A DNA stretch of 64,000 nucleotides from Pseudoalteromonas denitrificans DSM 6059 (GTDB taxonomy: Bacteria; Pseudomonadota; Gammaproteobacteria; Enterobacterales; Alteromonadaceae). The position numbers were made by a program, and so were the translations under genes. Location of the stretch: contig NZ_FOLO01000001.1 of the NCBI RefSeq assembly GCF_900112265.1, positions 8,027 to 72,026 of the forward strand. The letters are read 5' to 3'. The number at the start of each line of letters is the position of its first letter. The first letter of the stretch is position 1. Below are positions 37,125-47,690 of this stretch, piece after piece. The notes under the pieces are model-generated. The model did not search any database and was not told the origin of the DNA. It saw only the letters and a program-made list of their open reading frames with translations.

Positions 37125-38915
37125 CTACTGTTTTAACTTTTCTAAGTGTGCAGCAAAATTATTAGCATCCATAAAACCTGTTACGCGTTCAGATGTGAGT
37201 TCTTGGCCTTGTTTGTCAAAAAATAAAATACTGGGAAGGCCAAATACATTAAAGTGTTTCATAAATAATAAAGCATCATCTGGGTCTGAAAGATCAACTT
37301 GTATTAATGTGTAGTTATTGAAAGCTTTAATAACTTTGCTATCGCTAAAGGTATAATGTTCAAATTCTTTACATGCAACACACCAATCTGCATATAAATC
37401 AATCATAACTAATTCATTTTTCTGATTTGCCAATATTATTTCTTTTTGTAACTGTTCTAATGTTGTTACTTGTTTAAATTTTGAATTTTCAGTGTTGTTT
37501 AATGTATTTAGCTGTTTATCTATTGTTAGAGACTGCTGTTTTGGCTCTAAATATATGTTTTGTAATATGCTTAATGCAGTAAATAGCATTACAAATGCGC
37601 CTAGCCATAATATTGTTTTACCTTTTTCTTGCTTCGTTTGTGTATTCCAATGATACAAATAAGTTGCAGTTGCAATCATTAAAATAGCACCTAAAGTTAA
37701 AATTATGTCATAACTCATTATGCGCTCTAATAAGATCAACGGCACAACTAACATAACAAAGCCGAATAGTGTTTTTACTTGATCCATCCAAGCACCAGCT
37801 TTTGGTAATAATTTGCCACCAGAAGTACCTAGGAGCAATAAAGGTATTCCCATGCCGATACTCAGAACATATAGCGTAATGCCACCAACTAAGTAATCTC
37901 CATTTTGCGCAACATACAATAAAACGCCTGACAGAGGCGCTGTCGTACAAGGTGATGCAATTAAACCCGATAATACACCCATTAAAAACACACCAATATA
38001 ATTACCGCTTTTTTGTTGGTTACTCACTTGAGTTAAGCGTGACATCCAGCTACTTGGTAGCCTTATTTCAAACAAACCAAACATAGATAATGCAAGTACC
38101 ACAAATAATAAACTAAAGGCGATTAATATATATGGGTGTTGTAAATAAGCTTGAACCTGACCACCTAATGTCGCGACTACTAACCCTAATAAAGCATACG
38201 TTACAGCCATGCCTTGTACATAAACAAACGATAGAGCAAAAGCACGTTTAGTTGAAAGGTTACCTGCTTGTCCAGCAATAAGGCTAGATAAAATAGGAAA
38301 CATAGGAAAAACACAAGGTGTGAAAGCTAAGGCTAAACCTAAGAAAAAGAATAAAACTAAATTATTAATAAAATCTTGGTTTGCAAGTTTTTCTGTTAAG
38401 GAAGGTTCATTTTCAGTATTGATTTTGATTTGTGGGATATTAGTTGTTACATCTTTTGTTTTTAATTTACTTAAAGGAATTGTCAATGTTTCTGGTGGAT
38501 AACACAGTCCAGCCTCTGCACACCCTTGGTAGCGTATTTTAACGATTGCGTTTTCTTTAATGTTTGAAAGATTAACAACTAAATTTAAATTATCGAAATA
38601 CACCTCTGTTTTGCCAAAAAATTCATCTTCAATCCAATCACCTTTTGGTAGTAAGGGTTGTTGAATATTTGCTTCTTTTGCAATGAACTTTAGCTTTTTA
38701 TTATATAAGTAATATCCAGGTGTAATTTCCCAGTTAATAAATAGCTTTTCACCTTGTTGGTCAAAGTCTAATTTGAATGCATCAGCAACAGGTAAAAACG
38801 TTTGTGCTTGTGGTGTAATTAGTTCATCAAAAATATTGTTTGCGTAACTAATTGTTGGAGATAATAAATTGATTGATAAAATCAAATATAAAAAAATTTT
38901 AAATAAAAAACGCAT
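37125..38915 (-). CDS. dsbD: Thiol:disulfide interchange protein DsbD
   Basis: Protein of 596 residues that carries electrons from cytosolic thioredoxin to periplasmic partners such as DsbC. Signal peptide (1-25), N-terminal alpha domain with the Cys pair 132/138 (CAEAGLCYPP), membrane beta domain of about eight helices with Cys201 (FTPCVFP) and Cys323 (ASPCTTAP), and a C-terminal thioredoxin-like gamma domain with Cys512 and Cys515 (DWCVAC). All six redox cysteines are present. It lies alone, with fxsA divergent 314 bases away. Confidence 0.95.
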   Translation of the reverse strand: MRFLFKIFLYLILSINLLSPTISYANNIFDELITPQAQTFLPVADAFKLDFDQQGEKLFINWEITPGYYLYNKKLKFIAKEANIQQPLLPKGDWIEDEFFGKTEVYFDNLNLVVNLSNIKENAIVKIRYQGCAEAGLCYPPETLTIPLSKLKTKDVTTNIPQIKINTENEPSLTEKLANQDFINNLVLFFFLGLALAFTPCVFPMFPILSSLIAGQAGNLSTKRAFALSFVYVQGMAVTYALLGLVVATLGGQVQAYLQHPYILIAFSLLFVVLALSMFGLFEIRLPSSWMSRLTQVSNQQKSGNYIGVFLMGVLSGLIASPCTTAPLSGVLLYVAQNGDYLVGGITLYVLSIGMGIPLLLLGTSGGKLLPKAGAWMDQVKTLFGFVMLVVPLILLERIMSYDIILTLGAILMIATATYLYHWNTQTKQEKGKTILWLGAFVMLFTALSILQNIYLEPKQQSLTIDKQLNTLNNTENSKFKQVTTLEQLQKEIILANQKNELVMIDLYADWCVACKEFEHYTFSDSKVIKAFNNYTLIQVDLSDPDDALLFMKHFNVFGLPSILFFDKQGQELTSERVTGFMDANNFAAHLEKLKQ

Positions 38916-39229
38916 TAAACAGTTACCTCTTGAAGCCTTAATAAATGGATTTGATTTTTCTTTTTTAATGACCTGAATTCCAGGTTTTTTTATGATTTAG
39001 CACTATTTCATGAAATACATTCAACTAACATTAATTTTTTGCTCATTACATTATGTATGAAATATCAAACTTACAATAAACTTAAAGCAATAAAATATAT
39101 GATGAATTTTTGAATGCTATGTTTATACCTTAGTTTGACGATCAAATCAGCTAAATAAGCTTAATCTTGGGTTGAATTAAGACCGTTTCACCCTCATTTA
39201 TATTTCATTATCTTTTCCTTGAGGTTTTT
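38916..39229. other. Divergent dsbD-fxsA intergenic region
   Basis: No gene is seen. A short hairpin ACCTG-AATTC-CAGGT followed by seven T (about 38971-38990) points toward fxsA but has no gene upstream on its strand; a leader or small RNA end is possible but not shown. The remainder is AT-rich and should hold promoters for both genes. Confidence 0.5.
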
Positions 39230-39739
39230 ATGTTTAAAGCATTACTCTTAATTTTTATTATTATTCCTATTATTGAAATAGCGTTATTGATCCAAGTTAG
39301 TGACATTATTGGTGGTTGGAGCACAGTTGCATTAGTCATAATCACAGCATTAATAGGCGCAAAATTGGTAAAACAACAAGGAACTGATGCACTCAAAAAT
39401 GTGCAATCTCAAATGGCACAAGGGCAAATGCCAGCGCAGGATTTATTTTCAGGTTTGTGTGTCATTATTGCGGGTGTATTACTTGTAACTCCAGGCATTA
39501 TGACAGATGTAATAGGCTTTATTTTACTCACTCCTGCTATTCGCAATAAAATGGCTGCAGGATTAATTAAACATGCTCATATGCGTACTTCAGCTGGTAC
39601 ACAAGGATTTAACTTCTCTTCTGGAGGCTTTCAACAAAATACTTTTAATTCTCATGAAAACCAAGGGAATACGTATGAAAATGAGGCTCCAAAGGAAACA
39701 CCTAAAGTGCTAGAAGGTGAGTTTAAGCACAAAGATTGA
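39230..39739 (+). CDS. fxsA: FxsA family membrane protein
   Basis: Protein of 169 residues with three or four hydrophobic segments in the first 110 residues (LLLIFIIIPIIEIALLIQV, WSTVALVIITALIGAKLV, LCVIIAGVLLVTPGIMTDVIG) and a hydrophilic, Asn/Gln-rich tail. The motif TPGIMTDVIGFILLTPAIR is typical of FxsA. The E. coli protein lowers F-plasmid exclusion of phage T7 when overproduced; its normal function is unknown. It lies just before groES, a common arrangement, but groES has its own heat-shock promoter. Confidence 0.92.
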   Translation: MFKALLLIFIIIPIIEIALLIQVSDIIGGWSTVALVIITALIGAKLVKQQGTDALKNVQSQMAQGQMPAQDLFSGLCVIIAGVLLVTPGIMTDVIGFILLTPAIRNKMAAGLIKHAHMRTSAGTQGFNFSSGGFQQNTFNSHENQGNTYENEAPKETPKVLEGEFKHKD

Positions 39740-39767
39740 TTTTTTTTATTCTTTTATAGCTAATTAG

Positions 39768-39795
39768 CTTGGGATAAATAAAATCATCCCCATAA
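39768..39795 (+). promoter_or_regulatory. Sigma-32 heat-shock promoter of groESL
   Basis: CTTGGG (39768-39773) and CCCCATAA (39788-39795) are separated by 14 bases. This fits the sigma-32 consensus CTTGAA-N13-15-CCCCATNT, with the -10 box nearly perfect. It lies 81 bases before groES. Confidence 0.85.
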
Positions 39796-39876
39796 ATATA
39801 ATCAAATATTATTCAATATATTTGTTGCTGTTTTTAAAGTAGCAATATGAAATATCAACATTATTAGGAACATAAA

Positions 39877-40164
39877 ATGAACTTACGTCCATTAAATGAT
39901 CGCGTTATTGTAAAACGCTTAGAAGAAGAAACAAAATCAGCTGGCGGCATTGTATTAATGGGCTCAGCGGCAGAAAAATCGACTCGTGGTGAAATTGTTG
40001 CTATTGGTAATGGCCGTGTTTTAGATAATGGTGACCGTAAAGCATTAGAAGTAAAAATTGGCGAAACAGTTATCTTTGGTTCGTACATTGAAAAAACAGA
40101 GAAAATTGAAGATCAAGAATACTTGATCATGCGTGAAGATAACATAGTCGCAATTGTAGAATAA
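39877..40164 (+). CDS. groES: Co-chaperonin GroES
   Basis: Protein of 95 residues, the full usual length. N-terminal [18 protein letters not shown], the mobile loop [20 protein letters not shown] that binds GroEL, and the conserved GNGRVLDNG region. It caps the GroEL ring during ATP-driven folding. First gene of the groESL operon, 44 bases before groEL, with a sigma-32 promoter upstream. AGGAA precedes the ATG. Confidence 0.98.
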   Translation: MNLRPLNDRVIVKRLEEETKSAGGIVLMGSAAEKSTRGEIVAIGNGRVLDNGDRKALEVKIGETVIFGSYIEKTEKIEDQEYLIMREDNIVAIVE

Positions 40165-40199
40165 TTTCTGCATTCATTTACTTAATTAAAATTTTATAG

Positions 40200-41861
<1,662 letters not shown>

Positions 41862-41900
41862 TAGATTTTAAATCTATTACTTTAGCCCAACCATTTAAAA

Positions 41901-41931
41901 GAAAGCCCGAATAGCAATATTCGGGTTTTTT
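41901..41931 (+). terminator. Intrinsic terminator of groESL (copy 1 of a duplicated sequence)
   Basis: CCCGAATA-GCAA-TATTCGGG (41906-41925) followed by six T. The same 25-base core returns at 45341-45371 with two changes, exactly 3440 bases away. Confidence 0.9.
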
Positions 41932-42341
41932 ATTAGCTGTTTATCAATATCTAATAATACTTTTGTTATGTCTTAATTGTAGATAAAGCGAAAGTTATCT
42001 TCCAACCCAATGCCTTCAATGATACGAGGCGGACGTTCCAGCATAGATAAAAACATGAGTTTTTTGACGATGATTTATATCGAGAAGCTTTTAATCCTGA
42101 ATGTGAACTAAGCCACCATTACTGTCGTTCAAGTAATTTAATTTATATGACCTTTATGTAAACATAGAAGAAGTTAGTTATTTTTTAGGACAACCGATCG
42201 TTGTCTTTGTTAATTGTTTATTCTGTAAGTTCACTATTCGTATATCGAGTTAATTAACACTTTATTACGTACTGACGTGATAAATCTAGGGTTTAAAGTT
42301 TAAATATTTGTGTTCATGTAATCATTTTAACTATATGTGAT
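41932..42341. other. Non-coding stretch after groEL with a possible gene remnant
   Basis: No intact gene. On the minus strand, 42056 to 41973 encodes 27 residues (starting MFLSMLERPPRIIEG, ending FRFIYN and a stop) with protein-like composition and codon use; upstream it soon meets a stop. It may be the 3' remnant of a gene, but I cannot assign it. Confidence 0.4.
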
Positions 42342-43259
42342 CTAGTAATATCGGGATTCTAACCCTTGAAGGAAGCCTTTCTGCTGCTCCAAAATTTCAA
42401 TTAAATACTCACGGCAAACACGAACTCTAGCTGTTGAGCGCAAATCAATATGGCTCAGTATCCAAAAAGCCCAAGTAGATGGCATCATTTTTAAGTCTAG
42501 GCGGCGTAAACTTGGTTCTGAGTCACCTACATAACAAGGTAATCTAGCCAATCCGTATCCATTTCGTGCGGCCTCCATCATACTGAGAACTTCGTTTGCG
42601 CGCATAACCACACGGGCATTAGGAAAATGATCTGCAACCCATTCAGGGGTTTTATGGTCGTGTTCCCATAAAATTAGACTATCGGCTGTTCGTTTTTTGT
42701 TGAGATATTCAGTGCTGCCGTATATACCGTGACCAAGCATTGAAATTTTTCGACCCACTAAATATTCGGGAGGTTTAGGGCTTAACCGCAATGCAATATC
42801 TGCTTGCCGGCCAGACAAGTCGGCTAAACTGGTAGAACTAAGTAACTCAAGAATAATTCCAGGGTACTTTTCTGTGAAGCTGCCTAATTTTGGCGTGATG
42901 AGCCGACTGAAAACATCATAGCTTGCGGTAACTTTTAAGCTGCCACTCAATTGAGCGTCCATGCCAAATACATCTCTGTCGGCTACCTGAATAAGTTCTT
43001 CCATTGACACCGCGTGTGGATACAATCGTTCAGCCACTTGTGTCATTACATAGCCTGTGGGTAATCGATCAAACAAACGGCTGCCTAATTGTTTTTCTAA
43101 CGCACTAATACGGCGCGCAACAGTTGTATGCTCTACCGACAATACACGTCCAGCGCCACTTACTGAACCCTCCCGAGCAAGCGCGAGTACATAGCGTAGG
43201 TCATTCCAATTAATACTCTCTTGCAGTGTTTTTTTTATCGGTTTTTGTTCCATAGACAT
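42342..43259 (-). CDS. LysR-family transcriptional regulator
   Basis: Regulator of about 305 residues: N-terminal winged helix-turn-helix (NDLRYVLALAREGSVSGAGRVLSVEHTTVARRISALEKQLG) and a C-terminal effector domain. ATG 43259 is preferred because AAAGGAT lies 7 bases upstream; the frame is open a further 11 codons. It is divergent from a tandem YdhR-like gene with 173 bases between the starts, the classic layout for a LysR regulator and its target. Codon use is richer in G+C (many CGC, GCG, CTG) than in the neighbouring housekeeping genes, hinting at transfer. Confidence 0.88.
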   Translation of the reverse strand: MSMEQKPIKKTLQESINWNDLRYVLALAREGSVSGAGRVLSVEHTTVARRISALEKQLGSRLFDRLPTGYVMTQVAERLYPHAVSMEELIQVADRDVFGMDAQLSGSLKVTASYDVFSRLITPKLGSFTEKYPGIILELLSSTSLADLSGRQADIALRLSPKPPEYLVGRKISMLGHGIYGSTEYLNKKRTADSLILWEHDHKTPEWVADHFPNARVVMRANEVLSMMEAARNGYGLARLPCYVGDSEPSLRRLDLKMMPSTWAFWILSHIDLRSTARVRVCREYLIEILEQQKGFLQGLESRYY

Positions 43260-43432
43260 AAGTATATCCTTTGTTTGTGCATAAATGCACACTTAGTGTT
43301 TATTTGCTCGTATTTACGGGTTGTTAATGCACAGATAGTATACATAACATTCCTGGTAAGCAAAGTTTTGAGACAAGTTCAGGGATCAATTAACTCACAC
43401 ACTTAACAGAAATAAATATTTGGAGAATTATC

Positions 43433-44062
43433 ATGAAAGCATTTGTATACACAGAAATTCAAGCATCGGTTCCATTTGCACAAGCACCATGGAAAGATAT
43501 TAACAAAGCACTTAAACAACAACCTGGAATTTTAAATAAAACGTGGTTGTCTGGTGTTGACGATTTATCGGTTGGCGGTTTTTATACGTTTGACTCCGTA
43601 GAAAACGCACAAAAATTTGTCACCGAGTACTTTCCAAGTGAAGCACGTAGCTTAGGTGTTCCACAGCGCACACTTATATTTGACGCCGTTACTGTAGAAG
43701 AAGCGAGTAAAGACATGGACTCAATTCATTTTGGCGCTAAAAACAAACAACAGCCGGGCGCTTATGTTTATACCGAAGTTCAGTTAAGCGCGTTACCTTT
43801 TGATAATGCACCATGGCGCGATATCAATCCTGTGTTAAAGCAGCAACCGGGTATTTTAGCTAAAACGTGGTTAAGTGGATTACACACAGGAACACCTGGT
43901 GGTTTATATGCGTTTGATACGATTGAGAATGCTAAAAACTTCGCTATTAATTATTTTCCGCAAGAAGCCAAGCAATTGAATGCTGCGTTCACTACCCGTG
44001 TATTTGACGCCAGTATAGTGGAAGAGGCCAGCCGCGAAATGAATTCACCATTTTACGAGTAA
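43433..44062 (+). CDS. Tandem-duplicated YdhR-like monooxygenase-fold protein
   Basis: Protein of 209 residues made of two similar halves (about 1-100 and 104-205). Each half contains 'Y-T-E-x-Q', 'APW(K/R)DIN', 'LKQQPGIL-KTWLSG' and 'GG-Y-FD'. The pattern resembles E. coli YdhR, a dimeric alpha/beta-barrel protein proposed as a monooxygenase; here one chain would supply both halves of the dimer. YdhR homologues are linked only loosely to aromatic or quinone chemistry, so the substrate is unknown. It lies 65 bases before a glyoxalase gene and is divergent from a LysR regulator, which probably controls both. Confidence 0.75.
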   Translation: MKAFVYTEIQASVPFAQAPWKDINKALKQQPGILNKTWLSGVDDLSVGGFYTFDSVENAQKFVTEYFPSEARSLGVPQRTLIFDAVTVEEASKDMDSIHFGAKNKQQPGAYVYTEVQLSALPFDNAPWRDINPVLKQQPGILAKTWLSGLHTGTPGGLYAFDTIENAKNFAINYFPQEAKQLNAAFTTRVFDASIVEEASREMNSPFYE

Positions 44063-44127
44063 CAGAGTTGCTTTAACGATGATGAGAGGGGAGCCCCTCT
44101 CTTTATTAACTTTACGAAGGAATAAAA

Positions 44128-44565
44128 ATGACAACCACAACACAAGTTTATAATTCGATGACACCATCGCGCATTTTGCACACTATGTTTAGAGTGAGTG
44201 ATTTAGAACAGTCGATAGCGTTTTACCAAAACGCACTGGGTATGCGCGTTTTTTCTAAGGAAACATATACAGAGGGACGATTTACATTAGTATTTATGGG
44301 ATACGGTGACGCACAAACAACGCCGTCTATCGAGTTAACTTACAATTGGGATCCCAACGCCTATCAACATGGTACGCGTTATGGCCATGTTGCATTAGCT
44401 GTCGAAGATCTTTACGGATTATGTGAACGATTAACTAAACAAGGCATTACAGTACTGCGCGCGCCAGGGCAAATGAGTTTCGTTTCTGACGAAACCGGGG
44501 AAAGCGATGTAATCGCATTTATAGAAGACCCTGATGGATACAAAATTGAACTTATTCAAGCGTGA
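44128..44565 (+). CDS. gloA: Lactoylglutathione lyase (glyoxalase I)
   Basis: Enzyme of 145 residues that isomerises the methylglyoxal-glutathione hemithioacetal to S-lactoylglutathione. All four metal ligands are visible: His18 (RILHTMFRV), Glu69 (SIELTYNW), His87 (YGHVALAV) and Glu141 (YKIELIQA). AAGGAA precedes the ATG. It sits in the probable accessory cassette after the tandem YdhR-like gene. The N-terminus is about ten residues longer than in E. coli GloA. Whether this is the only glyoxalase I in the genome cannot be seen here. Confidence 0.9.
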   Translation: MTTTTQVYNSMTPSRILHTMFRVSDLEQSIAFYQNALGMRVFSKETYTEGRFTLVFMGYGDAQTTPSIELTYNWDPNAYQHGTRYGHVALAVEDLYGLCERLTKQGITVLRAPGQMSFVSDETGESDVIAFIEDPDGYKIELIQA

Positions 44566-45340
44566 AGAAAATGGGATTTCTCTACAATTTAACTTCAAAT
44601 GAGCAATCTGTAGTAAAGCACTCTGTTCCTTAGGTTTACTAAATTCGCGTCTGTTTTATAATCGGAAAACTGAGCTTAGTTTCTTTTAATGACTAGCGCC
44701 AAAACTAACCGATGAAATATTAAAATAGTTTTAATTCATGTTCACTTTCGAATTTGAACGTTTCCTTAACAGGCTTGAGTTTGGTACACAAATACCGACT
44801 ATATTGTGGTATTAGTTAGCGTTCTGAGATGAACTCCCAACTACACCAATGAACTTAAACTTGCACCTCAAATGAGAAATGAAATTTAGTGAGTATTGAC
44901 CTAAATATGCTCGTGGTTTCACAAAAGTTCAATGACCGATTTTGACTATAAGCCGTCCTTTGAGAAGGCTTTTAGTATCTAACGCATGTCTGATATGGTG
45001 CTATGCAGATAATGAGTAGTCACTAATTTGGGCTCTGTGTTGAAATAGGGGGTTAAACACGATGAATTGTTTATTAAATATTTTATTTCATTAAGTTTCA
45101 ACTGTTTAACTGAGTTCCTTAATTGAAAGGGGTGTAAAGTGGGGTATCCCATTCTTTGTTTTTTATTTTTTAATTGATTATCAGTTGTTTAGGTTATGAG
45201 TGGGCGGCATGATGTTGCTTATGCTTGCTTAGATTGCCACTTCATCGTTGCTTTATAATTTCGTTTAATAAATACTAAACGTTGTAAATAAAACAACTCG
45301 AATTAAGCAATTTACTCTGTGCGCATACTCGCGTTCAAAT
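44566..45340. other. Long non-coding stretch after gloA
   Basis: About 775 bases without a credible reading frame, codon pattern or ribosome binding site on either strand. No insertion-sequence ends or tandem repeats were recognised. It may be decayed DNA of the cassette. Confidence 0.55.
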
Positions 45341-45371
45341 GAAAGCCCGAATAGAAATATTCGGGCTTTTT
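45341..45371 (+). terminator. Intrinsic terminator, copy 2 of the groESL terminator sequence
   Basis: AAAGCCCGAATA-GAAA-TATTCGGGCTTTTT (45342-45371) forms a longer stem than the copy after groEL. No gene ends within 770 bases upstream, so it has no obvious client. Confidence 0.85.
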
Positions 45372-45379
45372 GTTTCTTG

Positions 45380-45396
45380 AGATCTTTTTAAGATCT
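45380..45396. repeat. AGATCTT inverted repeat
   Basis: AGATCTT (45380-45386) and AAGATCT (45390-45396) form a short hairpin, with a further AGATCTT at about 45410. It lies about 90 bases before the next gene and could be an operator. Confidence 0.3.
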
Positions 45397-45483
45397 TTAT
45401 TTTAAATTAGATCTTTGGCATGTTTCTTGTTTAATAAATAATGAAATTATAAATGACAATTTTTTAAATACGATGGAGGCATC

Positions 45484-45894
45484 ATGCAAATAAGTAACGA
45501 ATTATTAACGGACGTTAGTGCAAGCCAAGAAACCAATAAACAAATTATTGACATGTTAGGTTTAAAACATGATGGCGATATTCAGTTTCATGTTTATCAA
45601 ACTCAAGTTGATGATAAAGAAATTTATTGTTGTTTATCTGGTGGTCTAGTAGAAAACAATGAAATTGTTTTTACACCTGTAGGTTTAGGTGCTTTTGAAG
45701 CATTAACAAATGTTAAGGTGACTGAAGATAATTATTATGCTGAAGAACTAAAAGTTGAAAACGGTTCAATTCAGCAACAAATAGAAGCGGTTTTTAATAA
45801 GGTACCTGCAGAATCTAAAGTATGTTTCATAGGTGATATGACAGGAACATTAAAATCATCAATTTCTAAAGTTTTCCCACTGGCTTTAAATTGA
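45484..45894 (+). CDS. Conserved-looking cytosolic protein of unknown function
   Basis: Protein of 136 residues without signal peptide or membrane segment. Composition is acidic with an alternating alpha/beta pattern. ATG 45484 is preceded by TGGAGG (7 bases away), a strong ribosome binding site that supports the gene. Possibly useful markers for a search are CCLSGGLVENNEIVFTPVGL (about 49-68) and VCFIGDMTG (about 118-126). I do not recognise a family. A hairpin terminator follows. Confidence 0.65.
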   Translation: MQISNELLTDVSASQETNKQIIDMLGLKHDGDIQFHVYQTQVDDKEIYCCLSGGLVENNEIVFTPVGLGAFEALTNVKVTEDNYYAEELKVENGSIQQQIEAVFNKVPAESKVCFIGDMTGTLKSSISKVFPLALN

Positions 45895-45905
45895 TTTCTA
45901 GCTTG

Positions 45906-45935
45906 GTTAGCGAGTCATTTGTAATACTCGCTAAC
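45906..45935. terminator. Probable bidirectional terminator
   Basis: GTTAGCGAGT (45906-45915) pairs exactly with ACTCGCTAAC (45926-45935) between two convergent genes. The wording is close to the dsbD-end repeat (GTTAGCAAG). Confidence 0.7.
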
Positions 45936-45941
45936 TTGCTT

Positions 45942-46592
45942 TTAGGATGCAGGATCTACTATACCAGCCACTGAGTTATTTTTTCTAAACCAACCTGCAA
46001 TTGAATATCTAATATCATTAGTAGGTAACACTTCGTGTGCAAACCGTTCACTTTCAAAAACTATCAGTGTGCCTGCCTTTGGGGAGATCTTTTCAATTAC
46101 TTCATCAGATATATCAGAATAAATGAGGAGTTCACCACCTTGCATTGGTGTGTTTAAGTAGCAAACAGTAGTAAAAATGCGATTAGATCGCCCCTTAAAA
46201 GCATCTAAGTGCTTTTTATAAAAATCCCCTATATCATATTTAGCAAAATGGCTTTCATAGTCAAATAAACCTAAATAAAAATGACGGTTAACAGCTAGGC
46301 GAATATCATTCATTAAATTAAGGTAGGTTTGTTGACTTTGATTGTTATTTTTTAACCAAAATGTTTTGTCTGTGCGGATTTTATTATCTTGTTTTAAATC
46401 TTGCTGGCGGCCAATTCCTGCCGAATGAAAATTACTCTGATTAGATAAGCAATCTTGGTATAGTTGTTCTATTAAATTTTGCGGAATGGCGTTTTCTATA
46501 ACGCCATAACCTTGGTGTTGAATTTTATCAAGAATTTGATTGATTGTTTGAGGAAATACTTCATTGCTATAGCTATCCACAAGATTTTCCAA
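45942..46592 (-). CDS. 2-oxoglutarate/Fe(II)-dependent oxygenase
   Basis: Enzyme-like protein of 216 residues with a double-stranded beta-helix. The iron triad is His128 and Asp130 (KKHLDAF) with His186 (RFAHEVLP), and Arg195 (IRYSIAGWFR) should bind 2-oxoglutarate. The fold resembles prolyl 4-hydroxylase and PiuC-like proteins. Substrate is unknown. It lies 36 bases after a LysR gene on the same strand, so both may share one transcript. Complete triad, so probably active. Confidence 0.85.
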   Translation of the reverse strand: MENLVDSYSNEVFPQTINQILDKIQHQGYGVIENAIPQNLIEQLYQDCLSNQSNFHSAGIGRQQDLKQDNKIRTDKTFWLKNNNQSQQTYLNLMNDIRLAVNRHFYLGLFDYESHFAKYDIGDFYKKHLDAFKGRSNRIFTTVCYLNTPMQGGELLIYSDISDEVIEKISPKAGTLIVFESERFAHEVLPTNDIRYSIAGWFRKNNSVAGIVDPAS

Positions 46593-46628
46593 GTACGCAA
46601 TTATAATGGGTCACTAATTATATTGTAA

Positions 46629-47519
46629 TTAGCTCTGAGTTTCCTCACCAATATAACGTAATAAGTTTAAAATATCTGGGTGTGTTGTTTTATTACTCGC
46701 TACTGAGATTGATAAGTCTATGCCTCTAGATTGTTTTTCTGGTTTTATAATAATAAGTTCGGGGTTATTTTCAATTTCATTTGTATATTCAATACCTGCA
46801 AGGGCAAGATGTTTAGCATCTTTTAAATAACCGGTTATTTGTTCAAATGTACCTACTTTCATTGTGGTCAGTTTTTGCATTGATGCTGCTGTTTCTTGAA
46901 GCATTTTTTGAACTTGTAAGTTTTTTGATAAACAACCAAGTACAGAAAAGGGTGTTAATGTCTCTTTATCTATCGTTGTCTCTGAACTTAGAGCATGATT
47001 TTTATTTGCAAATAAAATAATTTGGTCGGGTAAATAAACTAAATGTTCGGTTATTGCAAAGTTATTAGGTATTTGCATTGTACTATCAATTGTAATATCG
47101 AGTTCAGAATCCGCAAGTTTGTTAGATAACGATGATCTATCTTGTTGTTGAATTTCGATTTCAATATCTGGAAATTTTTCCATAAATTTTTTACAAACAA
47201 AGGGTGTTATTTCAGCTGTGTTTTCAGTTACGCCTACAACGATTTTACTAGCGTTGTCATTTGTAAAATCACTTAATTGTGTTTTAAAATGATTGAACTG
47301 CTCTAAAGCATTCGCACAATAGGTTAAAAACAACTCCCCTGACTGTGTAATTGAAACCGATCTCGTAGATCTTGTAACTAATTCACAGTTAAGTTCTTGC
47401 TCTAATGTTTGGATGCTACGAGTAAGTGCGGAGGTACTTAAGTTACAGTGCTCTGCAGCTTGTCTGAAATGACGAAATTCTGCTAATGCTAAAAACTGTT
47501 TAAATTGTTCCAGTCTCAC
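46629..47519 (-). CDS. LysR-family transcriptional regulator
   Basis: Regulator of 296 residues: N-terminal helix-turn-helix (RLEQFKQFLALAEFRHF ... LNCELVTRSTRSVSITQSG) and a periplasmic-binding-like effector domain from about 90. It is the first of a two-gene unit with the 2-oxoglutarate oxygenase gene. The effector is unknown. No divergent partner starts nearby; the next gene upstream is on the same strand and ends 171 bases away. Confidence 0.9.
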   Translation of the reverse strand: MRLEQFKQFLALAEFRHFRQAAEHCNLSTSALTRSIQTLEQELNCELVTRSTRSVSITQSGELFLTYCANALEQFNHFKTQLSDFTNDNASKIVVGVTENTAEITPFVCKKFMEKFPDIEIEIQQQDRSSLSNKLADSELDITIDSTMQIPNNFAITEHLVYLPDQIILFANKNHALSSETTIDKETLTPFSVLGCLSKNLQVQKMLQETAASMQKLTTMKVGTFEQITGYLKDAKHLALAGIEYTNEIENNPELIIIKPEKQSRGIDLSISVASNKTTHPDILNLLRYIGEETQS

Positions 47520-47690
47520 TTTATTTATCCTTATACACTCATTTAACGAGAGCAGACTCCTGCCGCTAATATCATTGAAAGTATGATATTTTTATATCTT
47601 AATAAAGTATGTTAGGTGATGGCAATAAAAATGGACTTAAAATGTGGAATTAATTTAAGATAACGAATAAAACGAAATAATGGTTGTTTT

